Positions 63,951 through 64,000 of a DNA stretch of 64,000 nt are shown here, one piece after another. Location: contig NZ_JARZAE010000004.1 of the NCBI RefSeq assembly GCF_029892095.1, forward strand, positions 1,860,001-1,924,000, given 5' to 3'. Position 1 is the stretch's first letter. Every line of letters begins with the position of its first letter. This stretch comes from Kitasatospora sp. MAP12-44 (GTDB taxonomy: Bacteria; Actinomycetota; Actinomycetes; Streptomycetales; Streptomycetaceae). The position numbers were made by a program, and so were the translations under genes. The notes beneath the pieces are model-generated. The model had not been told where the DNA came from. It made no database searches and saw only the letters and a list, made by a program, of their open reading frames with translations.

Positions 63951-64000
63951 TGGCGACCGTCCGCCGTGGCGTGGTCCCGACAGCTCGCAGCGGTGACAGC
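63951..64000 (+). promoter_or_regulatory. Third copy of the cluster promoter box
   Basis: These last 50 bases match 59815-59864 at 41 of 50 positions, including the palindromic CCGCC-GT-GGCG core, CCGACAGCTC and AGCGGTGACAGC. The downstream half is cut off by the window end, and a further gene on the forward strand is expected. Confidence 0.6.

Noticed and set aside
43184..64000. A third copy of the 22-bp tRNA repeat marking the end of the second element
   Set aside because: None was seen by reading; the second element may have lost its right border.

Overview
The window is chromosomal DNA of a high-GC filamentous actinomycete, Streptomyces or a close relative such as Kitasatospora. The evidence is very high GC with many GTG starts, two chaplin genes (aerial-hypha surface proteins), a mycothiol ligase gene, F420-type enzymes, a class-E-type sortase signal and a nonribosomal peptide cluster. 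All functions below are read from sequence by recall of families; no database search was run.

Bases 1-23.5 kb are a conserved core region. Its order (metH, DsbA-like protein, mshC with its three usual neighbours, LLM oxidoreductase, short DUF5703-like protein, a chpC-like and a chpH-like chaplin, M20 peptidase, tRNA-Leu) resembles, from memory, the metH to chpH stretch of the Streptomyces coelicolor chromosome. Genes are compact, and convergent pairs are separated by clear hairpin terminators. The notable defect is mshC, the cysteine ligase of mycothiol synthesis, which is split by one extra base in a G5 run.

Bases 23.5-42.9 kb are an integrated, decayed mobile element. It is bounded by an exact 22-bp repeat of the 3' end of tRNA-Leu(GAG). 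It carries a serine recombinase that has lost its catalytic domain at a junction with a decayed IS1182-type insertion sequence, a 2263-residue Rhs polymorphic toxin with an overlapping immunity gene, a divergent 1839-residue LamG/lectin surface protein, an IS6-type remnant and a membrane glycosyltransferase-like protein. Just outside the right repeat lies the 3' end of a second recombinase reading toward the repeat, so at least two elements seem to have piled up at this tRNA. Both recombinase 3' ends contain a hairpin that could terminate the tRNA transcript.

Bases 43.2-52.1 kb are an accessory carbohydrate and surface region: a beta-helix tail-spike-like protein, a GH13 alpha-glucosidase, a GH26-like secreted hydrolase, a processive family 2 glycosyltransferase, the C-terminal piece of a NACHT-type protein, and a secreted protein with a degenerate peptidase-like domain and beta-propeller repeats.

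Bases 52.3 kb to the end are one side of a nonribosomal peptide cluster: an MbtH-like protein, a C-A-T-C-A-T-TE synthetase, a divergent C-A-T synthetase and an aspartyl/asparaginyl beta-hydroxylase. The divergent promoter is an almost symmetric inverted pair of a conserved promoter box, and a third copy sits at the last bases of the window, presumably ahead of the next cluster gene. The two modules of the large synthetase are a recent tandem duplication whose differences are concentrated in the adenylation pockets.
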